A stretch of 5,630 nucleotides of DNA from Verrucomicrobia bacterium UBA6015 (GTDB taxonomy: Bacteria; Verrucomicrobiota; Kiritimatiellia; UBA8416), in contig DIZZ01000117.1 in the NCBI GenBank assembly GCA_002428045.1, positions 3,150-8,779 on the forward strand, written 5' to 3'. Below, piece by piece: positions 4,123 through 5,630 of this stretch (positions are counted from its first letter, which is position 1; every line of letters starts with the position of its first letter). A program made the translations under genes and the position numbers. The notes below the pieces were generated by a model. The model searched no databases. It saw only the letters and a program-made list of their open reading frames with translations, and had not been told where the DNA came from.

Positions 4123-4665
4123 ATGTTCAGCAAGACAGGTAACATCAAGGTCCGGATCGTCGAAATCGTACCGGACGAGCCGAAGTTCGCACAGGCTCCG
4201 GCGTTCGACATTTGCGTGAAGGTCGAGGACGAGACCGGCGAGCACGACTGGTGGCGCGGCGAGATGTCCGGCAACTACGGCAAGGGCAACTTCGCGACAC
4301 AGACTCAGGCACAGATCACCACCAAGAAGCTCCGGCAAATCGGGTGGACCGGAAACAACTACGCCGACTTCAGCGAACTCATCGGCAAGGAGACGGTCGC
4401 TTTTGTCGAGAAGTCGACGGACGGGAAGTACAACAACCTCAAGTATCTCGGCTCTGGCGGTGGCGAACCCAAGGGGCTGGACGCTTCGACGCTCGCGGAT
4501 CGCGTCAAGGCGCTCATGGGTGGGGGTGTGGCTTCGGCCCCTGCTCCGGTAGCGGCAAAGCCTGCTGCCCCGCGTCCTGCGGCCCCGGTGGCGGCTCCTG
4601 CGGCGAATCCGTTTGACGAGCCCGTGCCGGCTGATGCCGCGGATGAAAACTTCAGCCCGTTTTGA
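4123..4665 (+). CDS. Putative phage single-stranded DNA-binding protein (SSB-like; DUF669-like fold guess)
   Basis: A 180-residue protein built like an SSB. Residues 1-110 are an alternating beta-rich core (GNIKVRIVEIVPDE; FDICVKVEDETGEHDWW; KETVAFVEKSTDGKYNNLKYLG) with one central helix (TQAQITTKKLRQIGW), consistent with an OB-like fold. A Pro/Ala-rich linker of about 30 residues (137-165) follows. The last ten residues, DAADENFSPF, are acidic and end in Pro-Phe, like the protein-docking tip of bacterial SSB (D-D-D-I-P-F type). The ATG at 4123 is preferred because of the strong SD at 4106-4116; an ATG at 4072 would add 17 residues and has no clear site. It lies between a coiled-coil recombination protein and an ERCC4 nuclease, as expected for a phage ssDNA-coating protein. 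The SSB role is inferred from architecture and context, not from a strong family match. Confidence 0.7.
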   Translation: MFSKTGNIKVRIVEIVPDEPKFAQAPAFDICVKVEDETGEHDWWRGEMSGNYGKGNFATQTQAQITTKKLRQIGWTGNNYADFSELIGKETVAFVEKSTDGKYNNLKYLGSGGGEPKGLDASTLADRVKALMGGGVASAPAPVAAKPAAPRPAAPVAAPAANPFDEPVPADAADENFSPF

Positions 4666-4674
4666 ATAATCGGT

Positions 4675-5157
4675 ATGAACTTCGAACCTATGAACATCAT
4701 CATTGACAGCCGCGAACAGTCTCCTTGGGCGTGGGAGCCTCATCTTGTAAAGACTCGCGTGTGCGGTCTTGATGCTGGCGACTACGCGCTGGAAGTCGAC
4801 TCGACTCCTATTACGGGTAGGCAGACTTTAGCGGTGGCTTTCGCGATCGAGCGGAAGAGTCTTGATGATTTCATAGGAACGATTTCTTCGGGGTGGGATC
4901 GGTTTAGGGAGGAGTTGTATCGGATGCGGGAGTTTCCGGCGCGGATCGTGATTGTCGAGGGGAACTTTGAGGAGTGCTGCTTCTCGGAGGCGGGACCGCC
5001 GACGCATAACCATACGAGGATCCAGCCGGGGTTTATCGCCAAGAGGACGGCGGAATTGGCTCTGATGGGCGTGGTCGTGGTGTTCGCCGGGAATGCGTGT
5101 TTTGCTGCGGCGATGGCTTATAGGATTTTTAGAGAGAGATTGGAGTTTGGGAAGTGA
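4675..5157 (+). CDS. ERCC4 (XPF-type) domain nuclease, single domain
   Basis: A 160-residue structure-specific endonuclease domain. Motifs in order: IIIDSREQSPW (residues 8-18, D11 and E14), GDYAL (35-39, D36), and AIERKSLDDFIGTIS (57-71), the E-R-K-x-x-x-D signature with E59, R60, K61 and D65 as metal-binding and catalytic residues. The following W-D-R-F-R-E-E-L-Y-R-M helix is also typical. XPF/Mus81 relatives carry a C-terminal helix-hairpin-helix pair; here the protein stops after the nuclease fold, so DNA targeting probably needs a partner, possibly the SSB-like protein encoded nine bases upstream. Start is ATG 4675; ATG 4690 (MNIIID) is an alternative, as neither has a strong ribosome site. 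It overlaps the next gene by four bases (GTGA). It may cut branched or flapped replication and recombination intermediates. Confidence 0.88.
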   Translation: MNFEPMNIIIDSREQSPWAWEPHLVKTRVCGLDAGDYALEVDSTPITGRQTLAVAFAIERKSLDDFIGTISSGWDRFREELYRMREFPARIVIVEGNFEECCFSEAGPPTHNHTRIQPGFIAKRTAELALMGVVVVFAGNACFAAAMAYRIFRERLEFGK

Positions 5158-5630
5158 ATGTATCTTGGTTTAGCGCGGGGGTTTCGTCAGCGGTGGCGAC
5201 CAAGCTCGTAATCGACGAGATCGACGAGATTATCTACACGCATATCGACGACCAGCATGAGGATACGATGCGGTTTGTGCGGGACTGCGAACAGTGGTTC
5301 GGCAAGCCAATTACGATTCTCCAAAGTCCTGCTATGAATGTTGAAAACGCGATTCGCCTCAAAGGCGTAATCAGGATGAAGCGGTTTGCTCCCTGTACGC
5401 AGATACTAAAGCAGCGCGTTCGTAAAGAGTGGGAAGAAGATCGTCATGGATTTGATTTGACTTACTTTTGGGGGATGGATGCGAAAGAGACAGCTCGTCT
5501 CGACGGCCTACGCGAATCAATGCCAAACCAGAAGCATCGTTGTCCGCTTATCGAAAAAGGCATGAGCAAAGAAGAGGCGCACGAAATCCTTAGGGCGAGC
5601 GGAATTAGACGCCCAGCCATGTATGAACTT
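5154..5630 (+). CDS. PAPS-reductase-like PP-loop ATPase (3' end outside window)
   Basis: The first 159 residues of a PP-loop (N-type ATP pyrophosphatase) protein of the phosphoadenosine-phosphosulfate reductase family. The nucleotide-binding loop is WFSAGVSSAVATKL (residues 5-18), a variant of S-G-G-x-S-S. The next segment (IIYTHIDDQHEDTMRFVRDC, 26-45), the PITILQSP strand (52-59), the APCTQILKQRVRKEW block (79-93), the FWGMDAKETARLD strand (105-117) and PLIEKGMSKEEAHEIL (131-146) match the order I know in phage-borne members. These usually have a later C-x-x-C motif, which would be beyond the window. Start is GTG 5154 with GGAG (5142-5145) eight bases upstream, overlapping the ERCC4 stop by four bases. 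True reductases act in sulfate assimilation; phage homologues more often suggest adenylation chemistry, for example nucleotide or DNA modification (inference). Lower GC in its second half than in upstream genes. Confidence 0.87.
   Translation, partial: MNVSWFSAGVSSAVATKLVIDEIDEIIYTHIDDQHEDTMRFVRDCEQWFGKPITILQSPAMNVENAIRLKGVIRMKRFAPCTQILKQRVRKEWEEDRHGFDLTYFWGMDAKETARLDGLRESMPNQKHRCPLIEKGMSKEEAHEILRASGIRRPAMYEL

Noticed and set aside
4069..4743. Minus-strand open frame of about 224 codons
   Set aside because: It is antisense to the SSB-like gene with a highly Arg-rich, repetitive composition; the plus-strand frame has a good SD and a sensible domain layout.

Overview
This window looks like the left arm of a temperate bacteriophage or prophage: an integrase, a lysis/lysogeny control region, and the start of a long early operon for DNA recombination and processing. 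The DNA is GC-rich with strong Shine-Dalgarno sequences and tightly overlapping genes, except for an AT-rich control region at about 1128-1307. The integrase C-terminal half (the HKT..GK.RVI..GPRA stretch and the PNQLRH box) recalls tyrosine integrases common in Planctomycetota and related PVC bacteria. A phage of such a host is my best guess, made from memory of family patterns and not from a search.

Layout. Bases 2-649 (+) hold the C-terminal part of a tyrosine integrase that enters from the left. Facing it, with 3' ends overlapping by 15 bases, is a leftward operon: a small ribbon-helix-helix (RHH) protein (948-1127) and then a Cro/C1-type repressor (635-970), overlapping each other by 23 bases. 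An AT-rich control region of 180 bases (1128-1307) separates this operon from the rightward one. It contains a perfect 12-base palindrome, repeated half-sites and a plausible leftward promoter. The first rightward gene is a second RHH protein (1308-1463) that aligns without gaps to the first. An excisionase-like HTH protein (1444-1656) and an unrecognised 65-residue protein (1656-1853) follow.

The rest is a rightward recombination module: a RecT-like annealing protein (1850-2599), a DEDDy 3'-5' exonuclease related to family B polymerase proofreading domains (2596-3258), a doubtful very basic small ORF (3281-3469), a coiled-coil phage protein (3498-4049), an SSB-like protein with a Pro/Ala linker and an acidic tip ending in Pro-Phe (4123-4665), a single-domain ERCC4 nuclease (4675-5157), and a PAPS-reductase-like PP-loop ATPase that runs off the right edge (5154-5630).

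How they may work together (inference): the XRE repressor and one or both RHH proteins set the switch in the control region. Once it opens, the rightward operon supplies an annealase, exonuclease, ssDNA-binding protein and structure-specific nuclease for replication-linked recombination. The PP-loop enzyme may act on nucleotides or DNA modification. No RNA gene, CRISPR array, insertion sequence or convincing terminator was seen.
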